A DNA stretch of 27,406 nt from Bacteroidia bacterium (GCA_025450095.1 JANWID010000155.1:1-27406), one strand, 5' to 3'; positions 15,854-25,620 are shown, counted from the first letter of the stretch. Numbers and translations are program-made. Notes: generated from the letters alone by a model not told the origin.

Positions 15854-18800
15854 TTATTTTAACTGAATAAGTCTCTCAATACTCTTTCTGTTCGCGCATC
15901 TGACTTCAGCAATATAAAAACCGGGATTTACCTTAGAAACAAAATATTCCGATGCACTGATTTGAGTAATGGTTGCTTGCACTTTTCTTCCACTTTGTTC
16001 AAAAATGTCAATGCTTAAAATCTCCTCCTGGTCACAATAAATATTAAATGTAAATCCGTCGAATGATGGATTTGGATGAACATCAACGTGGAGCAGGTCA
16101 GAAGAATCTATGGGTTGAATTTTTTCCTGATCGTCTGCGGGATGTATACAAACTACGCGCACCCTGATGTTATTTGAATTGCTTGCGCAACCATTGGAAT
16201 CGATAACTGAACATTTGTAGTTACCTGTGGTGTGCGCATAATACTGAGAAGAATTTGTCCCTGTCAGCAACATGTTATTCCGATACCACTGATACGATAT
16301 TGACGTAGCAGCTGTCGATAAAAGAACACTATCGCCCTGGCAAATATTAATATTACCTCCTGCAATTATGGTAACAGCCGCTGGAATGAATTCCTGCACC
16401 ACTATGGAATCAGATACCGAACAACCATTTGCATTACTAACGGTCACGGTATAAGTACCTGCATTACTGGTTAAAATTGTTTGTGCGATGCTTCCGTCAG
16501 ACCACAGGTAATTTACAAATCCAGGACCCGCATCCAATGTTGTTGTATCTGTGGGGCAAATCAAACTGTCACCTGTAATCACAGGAATAATAACTGGCAA
16601 CCAGGAAACAGAAACGGTATCCTGATCAATACAACCATTTGCATCTGTAACAGTAACCCAGTAATTTCCTTGTTGATAAACCGGTATCGTTTGACTGGTT
16701 GCTCCGTTATTCCACAGGTAAGAATTAAATCCGGTTCCTGCATCTGCAATAACCGAGTCGCCGGGACAAAACGTAGTATCCGATACTGTTACAGTAACTA
16801 CTGAGCTTGTGACGACATATATAGTTTTAGATACACACGACGTATACCCACATGAATCATGTACAATACAATAATATGTTGTTGTTGAAGTCGGAGAAAC
16901 ACCTATTGTTGGAAAAGTATCTATTGGAGTTGAAAAACAAGAATCAACGTACCAGTAAACTTCAGGCACTCCATATTGTTGTGATGGAATTACACCCTGA
17001 GCTTGCAAATAAGTATACGTTCCGGAACAAATAGTATCTCCATAAATGCTATTTATACTTGATGGGCCCTGCGCACAATTTGTTGCAAACGTAGTAAAAG
17101 TTGTTTTCTTATTCTCGCTGAATCCTGTTCCGGAAGCGCAATGCTGACGGACGTACAGATCATATGTAGTTGCCGGAATGAGATTAAACAAAGTATCAGG
17201 GAGGCTAACATTTGTTAACAGGGTGCCTCCGGTACCGGGTAAAGAATCTGTTCCTGGTGTAAAGCCAGGAGGCCCATATTCCACATATATGATTCCCGGT
17301 GTATCCATGAATGATGCATTGTATATTGCTGAAGTATCTGTTATGCTTGATGTGTAAACATATAATGGCATAAGACAGGGAGCAGGGCAGAATAAAGAGA
17401 TTCCTTTTGTAACACCTCCGCTGGCACCAAAAGGAGAATCAAACATCAGGTAATATGTTTCTCCCGCTTCCAGTGGTCCAAAAGTAAAGAGTTCGGGAGG
17501 GCATTGATTGTTTCCAATACAGGTCCATCCTGTTTCATCACAGCCTGTTGATGCTTCCCTGTAAAAAATTCCTGTATCCCAGCAATACCATCCGGATTGA
17601 GACATATACAAATAATACATGCCGCTATCTTGTGCAGTAAACTGAAAGAATTTTTCCCAACCGGGATAAGTATACTGTGGGAGACAGCTGTAATTCGTCC
17701 AGCTGCCATATGAGGTAGTGAACCAAAATGAACCGATGACGCCACCGCAATTAACAACCGGTGCTACAATGCATGAGTTGTTTAAATTAACCAGTTTCTT
17801 TACGCTATTGGGACCACATGTACCGCCGCATATACTTCTGATGTAAACATCATACGTACCGTTAGGTGTAAGACCGGAAATCGTTGTTGAATTTATTCCT
17901 GCAACTAAAATAATAGTCCCGCCATTTCCAGGTGTAAAATTATTTCCCGGAGTGAAATTTTGCGGACCATATTCAATCAGTACGGAATCACAATATGAAA
18001 ACCATGAAAGTCCAAAAGCAGTATTTGAAACATAATTTACATTGAGACTGTCCGGAACAGGACATTGTATTTTCAATGTCGCGAAGCTATTAAGTGAATA
18101 TATTGTATCGTTCAGGTCAATAAAAAAATCATAGGTGGAATCTTTTTCAAGTTGAAGAAGATACTTTGAAAAATATCCATTTGATATATCCTGGTAATAT
18201 GGAGTCAGACATGAATAAGTGTTCGGATGACAATCACCATCATTAATTTTAAAGCCAGGTCCGCTGGTGGAAAAGGAGCTGGTATTATAATATTCTACAT
18301 CATAGTATCCTGAAACCGGAGATTTGAACTTTACAATTTTTTCAATGCCTATACCAGAAGCCTGGAAACAACCGCCAATTCCATCATAAATCCAATTGTT
18401 TCCCGGGCCATTTGCGAGTAATACATGGGTCTGACCAAGGCCGGCGTAATTTTGAAAAGGACAATCCGGCCAAATGAAAGATCCTGCGAGTAAATTCAAT
18501 CCTCCGGGCCAACCACATAACTGCCTCACATAAAACTCGTATTGGGCCAATGGAGAAAGACCCGAAACAATAGCAGGATTGATGGAATCGCCGATACCTG
18601 AAAATGCACCGGCAGCGGGTGAAGTACCGGTGCCTGGTATAAAATTATGCAGACCAATTTCTGCAATGCCATCGTCAATCCCCGTCCATGCAACTTCAGC
18701 GGTGTATGGAGATAATGCTGTAAGATTGATAGAACTTATGTTGTCATTACATTGCGGACATTCAATCTTAAATTGTGCTGAACTAGCTGGAAACGCTTCA

Positions 18801-19567
18801 TGGTAACTGTCTGCCCTGATTAGGTATGTAGTGCCTGCAGTTAATGGCCCGAACAAATAAGCATTTGTGAGAAGTGCCCAACCCTGGCCAATACAATTCC
18901 AACCAGATTCGCCACAACCAGATAACTCATCCTTATAGTAAAAAAGTAACGGATTGCCTGTATCGATGTGATCTTTGATGAACAATTGATGCATGCCGGA
19001 ATAAGTAGCGGTAAAACGGCAAATCTTTTCCCGTCCAAAACTTACATTCATCGCTTGATCACAGTATGTATTCCATGCGCCGGATCCGCTATCTGTCGGA
19101 AGTGTATAAACAGTATTACAATTAATAACAGGAGCGGTAGCGCAATCCGGAGGTGTTGAAAAACCACGGGGAGCCGAATTCCCACTCCATGAAGTTCCAC
19201 AATCCTGGCGTATATACGCATGATACATTGTTGATGGAGGAAGTCCGGAGATGGTATATTGACTTTGTGTATTGGGTACTTGTATAACCGTTCCCTGAGG
19301 ACCCGGAGATGCATTAGTTCCAGGGGTAAATCCAGCCGGTCCATATTCGATGTAAAGAATTCCCTGGCACGGGCCGGGATTACACCCATAAATGAAAGTG
19401 GCCCCATTCGGGGATGGCAAAAAATTCACCACAGGCAATGTGCATGTTTGCGAAAACGATGCATAAAATCCTAACAGTGAAAATATGAATAAAATGAGCC
19501 TTAAATGGTTTCTTAACTTCAATGAAATCAGGTTATGGTTATAAAAATACAACTTTTTCTTTACCAC
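15854..19567 (-). CDS. Giant secreted Fn3 / PPC-like / Ig protein with T9SS type-A sorting domain
   Basis: A 1237-aa exported surface protein. The longest frame starts at GTG 19567; no Met occurs in the signal region. A TTG at 19522 would give a shorter, more typical signal peptide (KLRNHLRLILFIFSLLGF...SFSQ). Four Fn3-like modules share a signature near EYGP.GFTPGT...SGL.P...Y..Y.R..C (about 60-135, 280-365, 520-600, 745-830). Between them lie three PPC-like jelly-roll modules (about 140-270, 370-500, 605-735) with E.....FT...SG.Y.L and aromatic/Cys-rich segments such as GCDETGWTCIG. Ig-like repeats follow (about 835-1140, C.GDS, YLWNNGATSQT). The end (about 1158-1237) is a type-A T9SS domain (VHPNPSFDGFTF, FEQSGRKV, NPGFYIAEV). 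Many Cys suggest disulfides. Adhesion is inferred; no catalytic motif is seen. Confidence 0.92.
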   Translation of the reverse strand: MVKKKLYFYNHNLISLKLRNHLRLILFIFSLLGFYASFSQTCTLPVVNFLPSPNGATFIYGCNPGPCQGILYIEYGPAGFTPGTNASPGPQGTVIQVPNTQSQYTISGLPPSTMYHAYIRQDCGTSWSGNSAPRGFSTPPDCATAPVINCNTVYTLPTDSGSGAWNTYCDQAMNVSFGREKICRFTATYSGMHQLFIKDHIDTGNPLLFYYKDELSGCGESGWNCIGQGWALLTNAYLFGPLTAGTTYLIRADSYHEAFPASSAQFKIECPQCNDNISSINLTALSPYTAEVAWTGIDDGIAEIGLHNFIPGTGTSPAAGAFSGIGDSINPAIVSGLSPLAQYEFYVRQLCGWPGGLNLLAGSFIWPDCPFQNYAGLGQTHVLLANGPGNNWIYDGIGGCFQASGIGIEKIVKFKSPVSGYYDVEYYNTSSFSTSGPGFKINDGDCHPNTYSCLTPYYQDISNGYFSKYLLQLEKDSTYDFFIDLNDTIYSLNSFATLKIQCPVPDSLNVNYVSNTAFGLSWFSYCDSVLIEYGPQNFTPGNNFTPGNGGTIILVAGINSTTISGLTPNGTYDVYIRSICGGTCGPNSVKKLVNLNNSCIVAPVVNCGGVIGSFWFTTSYGSWTNYSCLPQYTYPGWEKFFQFTAQDSGMYYLYMSQSGWYCWDTGIFYREASTGCDETGWTCIGNNQCPPELFTFGPLEAGETYYLMFDSPFGASGGVTKGISLFCPAPCLMPLYVYTSSITDTSAIYNASFMDTPGIIYVEYGPPGFTPGTDSLPGTGGTLLTNVSLPDTLFNLIPATTYDLYVRQHCASGTGFSENKKTTFTTFATNCAQGPSSINSIYGDTICSGTYTYLQAQGVIPSQQYGVPEVYWYVDSCFSTPIDTFPTIGVSPTSTTTYYCIVHDSCGYTSCVSKTIYVVTSSVVTVTVSDTTFCPGDSVIADAGTGFNSYLWNNGATSQTIPVYQQGNYWVTVTDANGCIDQDTVSVSWLPVIIPVITGDSLICPTDTTTLDAGPGFVNYLWSDGSIAQTILTSNAGTYTVTVSNANGCSVSDSIVVQEFIPAAVTIIAGGNINICQGDSVLLSTAATSISYQWYRNNMLLTGTNSSQYYAHTTGNYKCSVIDSNGCASNSNNIRVRVVCIHPADDQEKIQPIDSSDLLHVDVHPNPSFDGFTFNIYCDQEEILSIDIFEQSGRKVQATITQISASEYFVSKVNPGFYIAEVRCANRKSIERLIQLK

Positions 19568-19586
19568 TTCAAATTAATGAAAAAAG

Positions 19587-19653
19587 GAACGCGGATCTCG
19601 CGGATTTGTTTCTGAGAGAATATAACCCGCGTAAATCCGCGAGATCCGTGTTC
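19587..19653. repeat. 21-bp inverted repeat between the hybrid kinase and the giant secreted protein
   Basis: The left arm (19587-19607) and right arm (19633-19653) pair over 21 positions with one mismatch, around a 25-nt loop. The arms contain GCGGATCTCGCGGATTT and its complement. It begins 6 nt past the stop of the kinase gene on the minus strand and ends 20 nt before the GTG of the next gene. It could terminate the kinase transcript, but the presence of a degenerate copy near 15602 suggests a dispersed palindromic repeat. Confidence 0.75.
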
Positions 19654-19659
19654 TTTTAT

Positions 19660-22600
19660 TTACACCGGAAGCAAAATATGAAAATCGGAGCCTTTTGCCG
19701 GAACGGAATGAACGTGGATTATGCCATTATGATTGCTTACAATCTTACGACACAAAGCAAGGCCGATTCCGCTTCCTGGATGTTGCTCGCGTGTATGAAG
19801 CCGTTGAAATATTTCAAAGATCTGATCGGAATATTCCTCCTCGAATCCAATACCATTATCGGATACTATAATTTCCACATAATTTACTTTTCCATTCAGC
19901 TGCCATTTTTTTAATGTTTCCCTGGAAGGATTATGACCCGTAATTTTAATTTCAGGAACCCGGTTCTTGTCCGAAAATTTAAACGCATTGCTGATGAGGT
20001 TCCGGAATAACTGGTTCATCTGAATTGGTGCGGCATGTATCACGGGAAGCTTGTCGAGAATGATAACAGCATTTGTTTCCCGGATCTTTAAATCAAAATC
20101 CTTCAGGATATCTTCAAGAACCAAATTCAGATCAACTTCCGAAAAATTTTCCTGGCTCTTATCTGCCTGTGAAAATTGCAGGAGGTCATGGATCTGGTGT
20201 GCCATTCTTTCGGAAGATCCCAAAATAAGTTCTGTATATTCAACTGCCTGCGGAGGTAATTCAGGTCCGAATTTTTTTAGCAGCAAATTACTGAACACGG
20301 ATATTTTTCGAAGCGGCTCCTGCAGGTCGTGACTGGAAACATATGCAAACTGCTCAAGATCTTTGTTGGATCTTTCCAGGTTTATGTTCATTTCATTCAG
20401 GGCAAACGTTCTGTCCTGGACCCGTTTTTCCAATTCTGCATTCATCATTCGCTGATCATGAATCTCTGTTACGGTTCCAATCAGTCCGGTAAAATTTTTC
20501 TGTGAATCGAAAATGGGTTTGCCTATGGAAAGCATCCAGCGGTACGAACCATCAAAACGTTTCAGTCTGTATTCCTGGCGGTATGATATGTTTGATCCTA
20601 AAGCATTGTTGTAAGTTTTCATTAATGCTTCCCGGTCTTCAGGAAAAATGTTTTCCAGCCAGCCCATTCCTGATTCCTCTTCCAACTTTCTTCCCGTAAA
20701 TTCCAACCATGTCTTATTAAAAAAGATTCGGTTGCCGGCAATATCGGAAGTCCAGATAAGCACCGGTGCGTTATCTGCCATTTCACGGAAAGTTTTTTCA
20801 CGCGCTGCAATGATGCGTTGTGCCGCGACATATTCTGTGATATCTTCCATTGCCAGCAAGATCAACTCTTGCTTATGAACCCGCTGGGAAAGTTTTCGGG
20901 CATTAAGCATCAGTGATTTTTCTCCCAGGTCAGAGAAGTTATGAGTAATCTCAAATCCCATGACTTGTTGAGTATTTGGCAACAACTCTTCGAGCAATTC
21001 CCGGAGTCTCGGTATGTTCCAATTCCTGTTAAGGAGATCGAAAATAAGTCGTCCTTCTGTCTCTTCTTCTGTAGTTTTAAAAGTCCGGTAAAAAGTGCGG
21101 TTGGCATTTTTAACCCTTAGACTACTATCCAGCACTACCAACGATTCCCTGATTGTGGCGAATACCGTCTCTGCATAATCGTATGCTTCCCCCAGCTGAT
21201 CGTTTCGCATCTGTAACTCCTGGTTAATTGTCATCAGCTCTTCGTTGGTACTCTCCACTTCTTCTTTTGAAGTTTCAAGTTCTTCGTTTATGCTCTGCAA
21301 CTCTTCGTTACTGGAAACTATCTCTTCATTTGCGCTTTGTAATTCTTCATTAACAGCTTCCTGCTCCTCGATGATGGATCGCATATCCTCTCTTGCCGTG
21401 TAGAGTTCCGACTCAAGTTGCTTCACACGCTTATCACGATTGCCCAGGTTAGACTGAATTTCCGGTGGCAATTCATTTTCTCTGAAAACGATCAGGTAAT
21501 GCTCGTCATCATTTTCTGTTTTAAGAGGCACTATTTCAATATCGATGATCCTGGTAGACTTACTATCTTGTTTTATTTCTATCCCATTTTTGCGAAACGG
21601 TTCATGGATTCGCTGAACTTTATGAATTGCATTTCTCAATTCGAAAGCAAGTCCGGGTTTCGCCATTTTAAGCAGGTTCAGACTTGCTCTGCCGGACGCA
21701 GGTTCCAGGAAAGCGCCCGTGCTTCCCCGGAACTGAAGAATTTCAAGTTCATTGTTCACTAAAACGCTGGCAGGGACAAACCTGTTCAACAATAATTTGT
21801 CTACCGTTTTTTCAATATCGGGTTGCGGTTGCCTGGAAGTTTCTTTTTTTGCATCCTTGATGGATCCCGGAATAGCCTGGTAGCGGTCACGGGATAACTC
21901 TGGTATCCGGTATGTCATTTCGAAAATTCCCCTGGAGTTGGAATCTTTTTTCTTCTGATAGATCCGATGTTTTTTATCCAATGAAACAAACCAGTTGGAA
22001 GCCGTTCCAATAGATTCGCTTTTCCCCAAAATAAGATATCCGTTCTTGTTTAGTGCATAGTGAAAGATGCTCATCAGTTTCTTTTGAAGAACCAGGTCGA
22101 GATAAATTAACAGATTACAGCAGCTGATAACATCGATTCTCGAAAAGGGTGGATCCTTAAAAATATTATGCGGGGCAAATACGCATAGGTCACGAATGCC
22201 TTTCGATATACGGAAGCTGCCATCGAGCTTGGTAAAAAACCGTGTTAATCTGTGGGGCGATATTTCTGAAACTTCCGTTTTGGAATAAATTCCCATCCGT
22301 GCTTTGGCAATAGCTATTTCACTGAGGTCGGTGGCAAAAATCTGGATCGGGATACGGCTGGCACGATCTCCCAGTAATTCCATCAGTATCATAGCTATGG
22401 AGTAGGCTTCTTCGCCGGTGCTGCAAGCAGGGATCCATATACGCAACGGATCACTGGAACTTTTTTGTTTTATAATCTTCGGCAGAATATTTTTCTTCAT
22501 ATACTCCATTGAATCCGGGTCCCTGAAGAAACATGTTACATGGATCAGCAAGTCCTGGTAAAGTACATGCAACTCATTTGTATGCTGTCGGAGGTACTGT

Positions 22601-23430
22601 GCATAATCTTCCAGTGTATTTAATTTATATAGCAGCATGCGGCGTACAATCCTTCTCCTGATCGTATTTTTCTTATAATGATTGAAGTCAACTCCGGTAG
22701 ATTTTTTTAGCAACTCCAGGATTTGGTTGAGATGATTTTCGCCGTCTTCTTCCTCGAAAACTTCATTTGCTTCCACCATTGCTTTGTAAAGGGTATTGCC
22801 CTGTTTACCCAGGCGGATCAGTTCAGATGCTATATCCTTTGGTGAGAGTACCAGGTCGACAGCGCCTTCGGCGACAGCGCTCCGGGGCATGCTCTGGAAT
22901 TTAGCCGTCTCATCCTGCGCCATGGTAATTCCACCAGAAATCTTGATCGCTTTCAGTCCGCTGGAACCATCATTGGCGTTTCCGGATAAAATTATTGCGA
23001 TGGTACCTTCTTTCTGATTTTCCGCAAGTGAATTAAAAAAACTGTTAATGGGCATATGAAGTTCCGGCTTGGGAGGACGAGGATTTAAAATCAATCGTCC
23101 GTCATTGAATGTCATATCCTTGTTGGGAGGTATAATATAAAGCTGGTTGGGTTCAACTTTCATTTTTTCCCGGGCTTCAACCACCGGCATTTTTGTTGCC
23201 TTTGAAAGAATGTTTGCAAGCATGCTTTCATGGGAAGGATCCAGGTGCTGAATGTAGATGTAGGCCATTCCTGTTTCCGGAGATAAATTTTGCAAAATCT
23301 CCTTTAGCGCTTCCAGGCCTCCGGCTGATGCGCCGATTGCAACTATGGGAAAAGTTTTAGATTTTTTCCCTGTTGAAGAAATGGAATTTGATGGAACGGC
23401 TTTTCTCTTTACAGGTGGTTTTTTCTTCAT
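19660..23430 (-). CDS. CheB-CheR-PAS-histidine kinase hybrid
   Basis: A 1256-aa signalling protein combining chemotaxis-type enzymes with a sensor kinase. A Lys-rich N-terminus precedes a CheB methylesterase domain (about 27-215) with the catalytic S35 (GASAGG), H62 (IQHLDP) and D154 (GNANDGSSG). A CheR methyltransferase follows (about 245-500) with the SAM loop PACSTGEEAYS and FRDP and NLLIYLD motifs. Then come a PAS-like region, a long Glu-rich coiled coil (about 670-760, repeated NEELQS.NEE units), and two PAS domains (about 765-890 and 900-1010). The kinase has HisKA with H1034 (SSHDLQEPLRK) and an HATPase domain (about 1130-1256: NAFKFSD, SDNGIGF, GSGIGLALC). There is no membrane segment and no receiver domain. 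A single-domain response regulator lies upstream, its likely partner. No chemoreceptor or flagellar gene is nearby, so methylation targets are unknown. Confidence 0.95.
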   Translation of the reverse strand: MKKKPPVKRKAVPSNSISSTGKKSKTFPIVAIGASAGGLEALKEILQNLSPETGMAYIYIQHLDPSHESMLANILSKATKMPVVEAREKMKVEPNQLYIIPPNKDMTFNDGRLILNPRPPKPELHMPINSFFNSLAENQKEGTIAIILSGNANDGSSGLKAIKISGGITMAQDETAKFQSMPRSAVAEGAVDLVLSPKDIASELIRLGKQGNTLYKAMVEANEVFEEEDGENHLNQILELLKKSTGVDFNHYKKNTIRRRIVRRMLLYKLNTLEDYAQYLRQHTNELHVLYQDLLIHVTCFFRDPDSMEYMKKNILPKIIKQKSSSDPLRIWIPACSTGEEAYSIAMILMELLGDRASRIPIQIFATDLSEIAIAKARMGIYSKTEVSEISPHRLTRFFTKLDGSFRISKGIRDLCVFAPHNIFKDPPFSRIDVISCCNLLIYLDLVLQKKLMSIFHYALNKNGYLILGKSESIGTASNWFVSLDKKHRIYQKKKDSNSRGIFEMTYRIPELSRDRYQAIPGSIKDAKKETSRQPQPDIEKTVDKLLLNRFVPASVLVNNELEILQFRGSTGAFLEPASGRASLNLLKMAKPGLAFELRNAIHKVQRIHEPFRKNGIEIKQDSKSTRIIDIEIVPLKTENDDEHYLIVFRENELPPEIQSNLGNRDKRVKQLESELYTAREDMRSIIEEQEAVNEELQSANEEIVSSNEELQSINEELETSKEEVESTNEELMTINQELQMRNDQLGEAYDYAETVFATIRESLVVLDSSLRVKNANRTFYRTFKTTEEETEGRLIFDLLNRNWNIPRLRELLEELLPNTQQVMGFEITHNFSDLGEKSLMLNARKLSQRVHKQELILLAMEDITEYVAAQRIIAAREKTFREMADNAPVLIWTSDIAGNRIFFNKTWLEFTGRKLEEESGMGWLENIFPEDREALMKTYNNALGSNISYRQEYRLKRFDGSYRWMLSIGKPIFDSQKNFTGLIGTVTEIHDQRMMNAELEKRVQDRTFALNEMNINLERSNKDLEQFAYVSSHDLQEPLRKISVFSNLLLKKFGPELPPQAVEYTELILGSSERMAHQIHDLLQFSQADKSQENFSEVDLNLVLEDILKDFDLKIRETNAVIILDKLPVIHAAPIQMNQLFRNLISNAFKFSDKNRVPEIKITGHNPSRETLKKWQLNGKVNYVEIIVSDNGIGFEEEYSDQIFEIFQRLHTREQHPGSGIGLALCRKIVSNHNGIIHVHSVPAKGSDFHILLPV

Positions 23431-23636
23431 CTGTTTATCTGCAAAAGGCTATTTGCTAATGTAAAATTGCAAATTTTCGGTTAACTGTCAAGGCATCAGC
23501 CTTTTTTAGATATAATACTTGGTTCCAACCAAAATCAAAAAAAGTATTGCGGATGTAACTTACCGTTATCCTATATAAAATCCCTGTTAACTGAATAATT
23601 TTAGATGGCTCTATTACGTCCCGGGTATCTGGTAAT

Positions 23637-24053
23637 TTAGTTGTGGCTATCGTGAGAGGCTTTCTTTAATACACTGACGGAAAATGCTTCTTCAAAAATT
23701 TTATACCAGATGTCCTGGTCAATAGGTTTGGTAAAATAATATGTAGCTCCCAGCTTCATAGCAGTATCTTTCATCACATTGCTTGTACTCACCATTGCAA
23801 CCGGAACCTCGCAATGACAATCGTCCATACCCCGGATATTTTTAAGGCATTTCAATCCGTCCATAAGTGGCATATTGATATCCATGAAGACTATATCCGG
23901 ATTTTCTCCTTTCAGCATTTGCAATACCTCCTTGCCGTTACTTGCCAGGATCAACTTAATATTGTCACTGTATGAAAATAAAGCCTCGCTGAAAAGCATA
24001 ATATCCTCCCTATCGTCTTCGGCATATAATACAGTAAGCGGCCCCTCTGTCAT
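23637..24053 (-). CDS. Single-domain response regulator (receiver only)
   Basis: A 138-aa CheY/Rcp-like receiver with no output domain. The acidic pocket (E12, D13, D14), the phospho-acceptor D58 (VFMDINMP), the switch residues S89/T90 (MVSTSN) and K109 (FTKP) are all present. It lies upstream of the CheB-CheR-PAS kinase on the same strand, separated by 206 nt, so it is probably the kinase's phosphotransfer partner, possibly from its own transcript. Rcp-type receivers commonly pair with PAS- or phytochrome-type kinases and act by protein-protein contact. The next target is not evident in this window. Confidence 0.94.
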   Translation of the reverse strand: MTEGPLTVLYAEDDREDIMLFSEALFSYSDNIKLILASNGKEVLQMLKGENPDIVFMDINMPLMDGLKCLKNIRGMDDCHCEVPVAMVSTSNVMKDTAMKLGATYYFTKPIDQDIWYKIFEEAFSVSVLKKASHDSHN

Positions 24054-24553
24054 ATAACAAAATTAACAATTCAACAGATGATTGTTAATTATTTTTAATA
24101 ATTTCTGTAACCCTCATATAATCTATAACCAAAGAGGGTGGTAGTAGAAAACAATTAAATTTTGGCATAATATAATAAAGCATCGGGTTCTTGCTTTTCT
24201 TCAAAACACTGGAAATCTGTTGAGGTCTTTCCCCAGGTTGATGAAATGATTATTAGGATTGTTATGATCTATTATGACAAATAAATTATGATTTGATATA
24301 GAAACATCATGGCACCCGGACTAAATGGAAAAATCGGGAATTTTGCTACTTCAGCTGAATGATACTCTCTATACTTCTTCTCAGCGCACTTGACTTTAGC
24401 AAAATAAAATCCGTGATTAAAAACATTCAGGTTTTCTTTCCTAAAAATCATTCTCGTTCCTTTTCTTGTTGAATCCCGCTAAATCTTGTTGTTATTTTTT
24501 GCGAAGAGCGGGTGGCATTATTTCAATAAAAATGATTTTCTCTACCTCGCTCT
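24054..24553. other. 500-nt gap with a decayed sorting-domain fragment
   Basis: No intact gene is seen. The part from about 24355 to 24478 resembles the coding tail of a T9SS type-A domain (listed separately). The remainder, 24054-24354, is AT-rich and shows no hairpin, promoter or tRNA that I can support. Confidence 0.55.
24355..24478 (-). pseudogene. Remnant of a T9SS type-A sorting domain
   Basis: One minus-strand frame, open from 24478 to a stop at 24272 but without a start codon, reads STRKGTRMIF, then NVFNHGFYFAKVKC and EKKYREY. This matches the closing strands of a type-A T9SS domain, notably the end of the 1237-aa gene (SGRKV, then VNPGFYIAEVRC). The DNA at 24355-24414 also resembles 15863-15925 (CTGAAT..., TCTCTC/TCTCTA, CTGACTT/TTGACTT, AGCAA.ATAAAA). 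A stop codon (24479-24481) cuts off anything upstream. It follows a gene that already carries its own sorting domain, so it appears to be the tail of a lost or recombined paralogue. Confidence 0.55.
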
Positions 24554-25450
24554 CTATTGCACCAACAACTTCCCAGTCGCAATCAAGAGCGGCCCATTCA
24601 TTACCTGGAAAAAGTAAACACCTGCAGCGAGATTGTTTCGTTCCAATACTAGTTCCGGTCCTGAAGTGACTGGGAATTGGAGCATTAACCTGCCCTCGAT
24701 ATTCAAAAGTTTCAATGTGCAACCTTCCGGTAAGGGCTTACTAAATATAATTGTCGCAACTGAGGAAAAAGGATTAGGACTAACGGTGCTTCGAATAGGC
24801 TCATTAATTTCAGGCACACCGATAGTCCAGATAAAACAAGTTGCATAATTCGGATTGTGATATTTCAATGTGTCATTTTCCTCAAAGCAGAGCAGTTCAG
24901 GCCATAAGTCTGTCAAATAAAAAAACAGACCTACCTGGGTAAGGCCCATCAGGCTACCGATTCCTTCAATCCAAATTTCAGGATAAGATGGACCTTGAGA
25001 ACTGATAGTAACGAACATTCGTTTTCTTGACTCCCCATTTAACAGTGTAATGGTATCCGTCGAATCTACCATAACATCTATTACAAATCCATTTAAATTA
25101 CTTGAGTAAGAAGCGCCCTGGTTAAGAGAAAAATCATAAATCAGTGTTTCGCCTCCGGGTTCAAGGAAAAAGATCTGTTTCGCCGCAGTATCTTCTCTTA
25201 ATGCAATCGGTTCATAAAATGAGGGAAAGCCGGAATCATTATCAACCACTAAAAGTTTATACTGCTGGCTGCCAACAGTGGTATCTGCACCAAACCAATA
25301 AATATTTGTCAGGCATGCTCCGAAATTCTGGCAACCCAATACATTCCATACCTTATTCGTGTCAACAAGATTTTGTGAAGTAGCCTGTGATGAGATAAAC
25401 ATCACTAAAAAAATAATACGAAAATTTTTAGAAATGGAGTTCTGGTTCAT
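24554..25450 (-). CDS. Secreted T9SS type-A cargo protein of unknown function
   Basis: A 298-aa exported protein. I chose the ATG at 25450 over one six codons upstream (25468) because it gives a compact signal peptide (MNQNSISKNFRIIFLVMF...TSQ). The middle region (VWNVLGCQNFGACLTN, then YKLLVVDND, FFLEPGGETLIYDFSLNQGASY) resembles a recurrent Bacteroidota secreted family without known activity. The C-terminus (about 220-298) is a type-A T9SS domain: VSPNPFSSVATI, LKLLNIEGRL, LAAGVYFFQV, ending in GKLLVQ. No catalytic motif is visible. It is followed by a decayed second sorting-domain fragment and is divergent from the SUMF1-fold lipoprotein gene. Confidence 0.87.
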   Translation of the reverse strand: MNQNSISKNFRIIFLVMFISSQATSQNLVDTNKVWNVLGCQNFGACLTNIYWFGADTTVGSQQYKLLVVDNDSGFPSFYEPIALREDTAAKQIFFLEPGGETLIYDFSLNQGASYSSNLNGFVIDVMVDSTDTITLLNGESRKRMFVTISSQGPSYPEIWIEGIGSLMGLTQVGLFFYLTDLWPELLCFEENDTLKYHNPNYATCFIWTIGVPEINEPIRSTVSPNPFSSVATIIFSKPLPEGCTLKLLNIEGRLMLQFPVTSGPELVLERNNLAAGVYFFQVMNGPLLIATGKLLVQ

Positions 25451-25620
25451 GAAAATAAAATTAAACAAAATTCATACGACAACAAAAACTTAATCGATAT
25501 GCAAACCTCACCAAATTTTAATCATTCTTTTACAAAGGGTCCCTTGAAAGTTTCTTGCCCGTCTGGATTTGCACAAATTAAATTGAAAAGACCGGATGTA
25601 GGAAATGCGTAATGTTTTTT

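Noticed and set aside
24058..24065. TAATTTTG -7-like box right before the response regulator ATG
   Set aside because: It lies only 4 nt from the start codon and has no -33 element at the right distance; a leaderless transcript is possible but unsupported.
24492..24722. A 76-codon minus-strand frame overlapping the end of the T9SS cargo gene
   Set aside because: It overlaps a confirmed sorting domain in another frame and has no recognisable motif or start signal.
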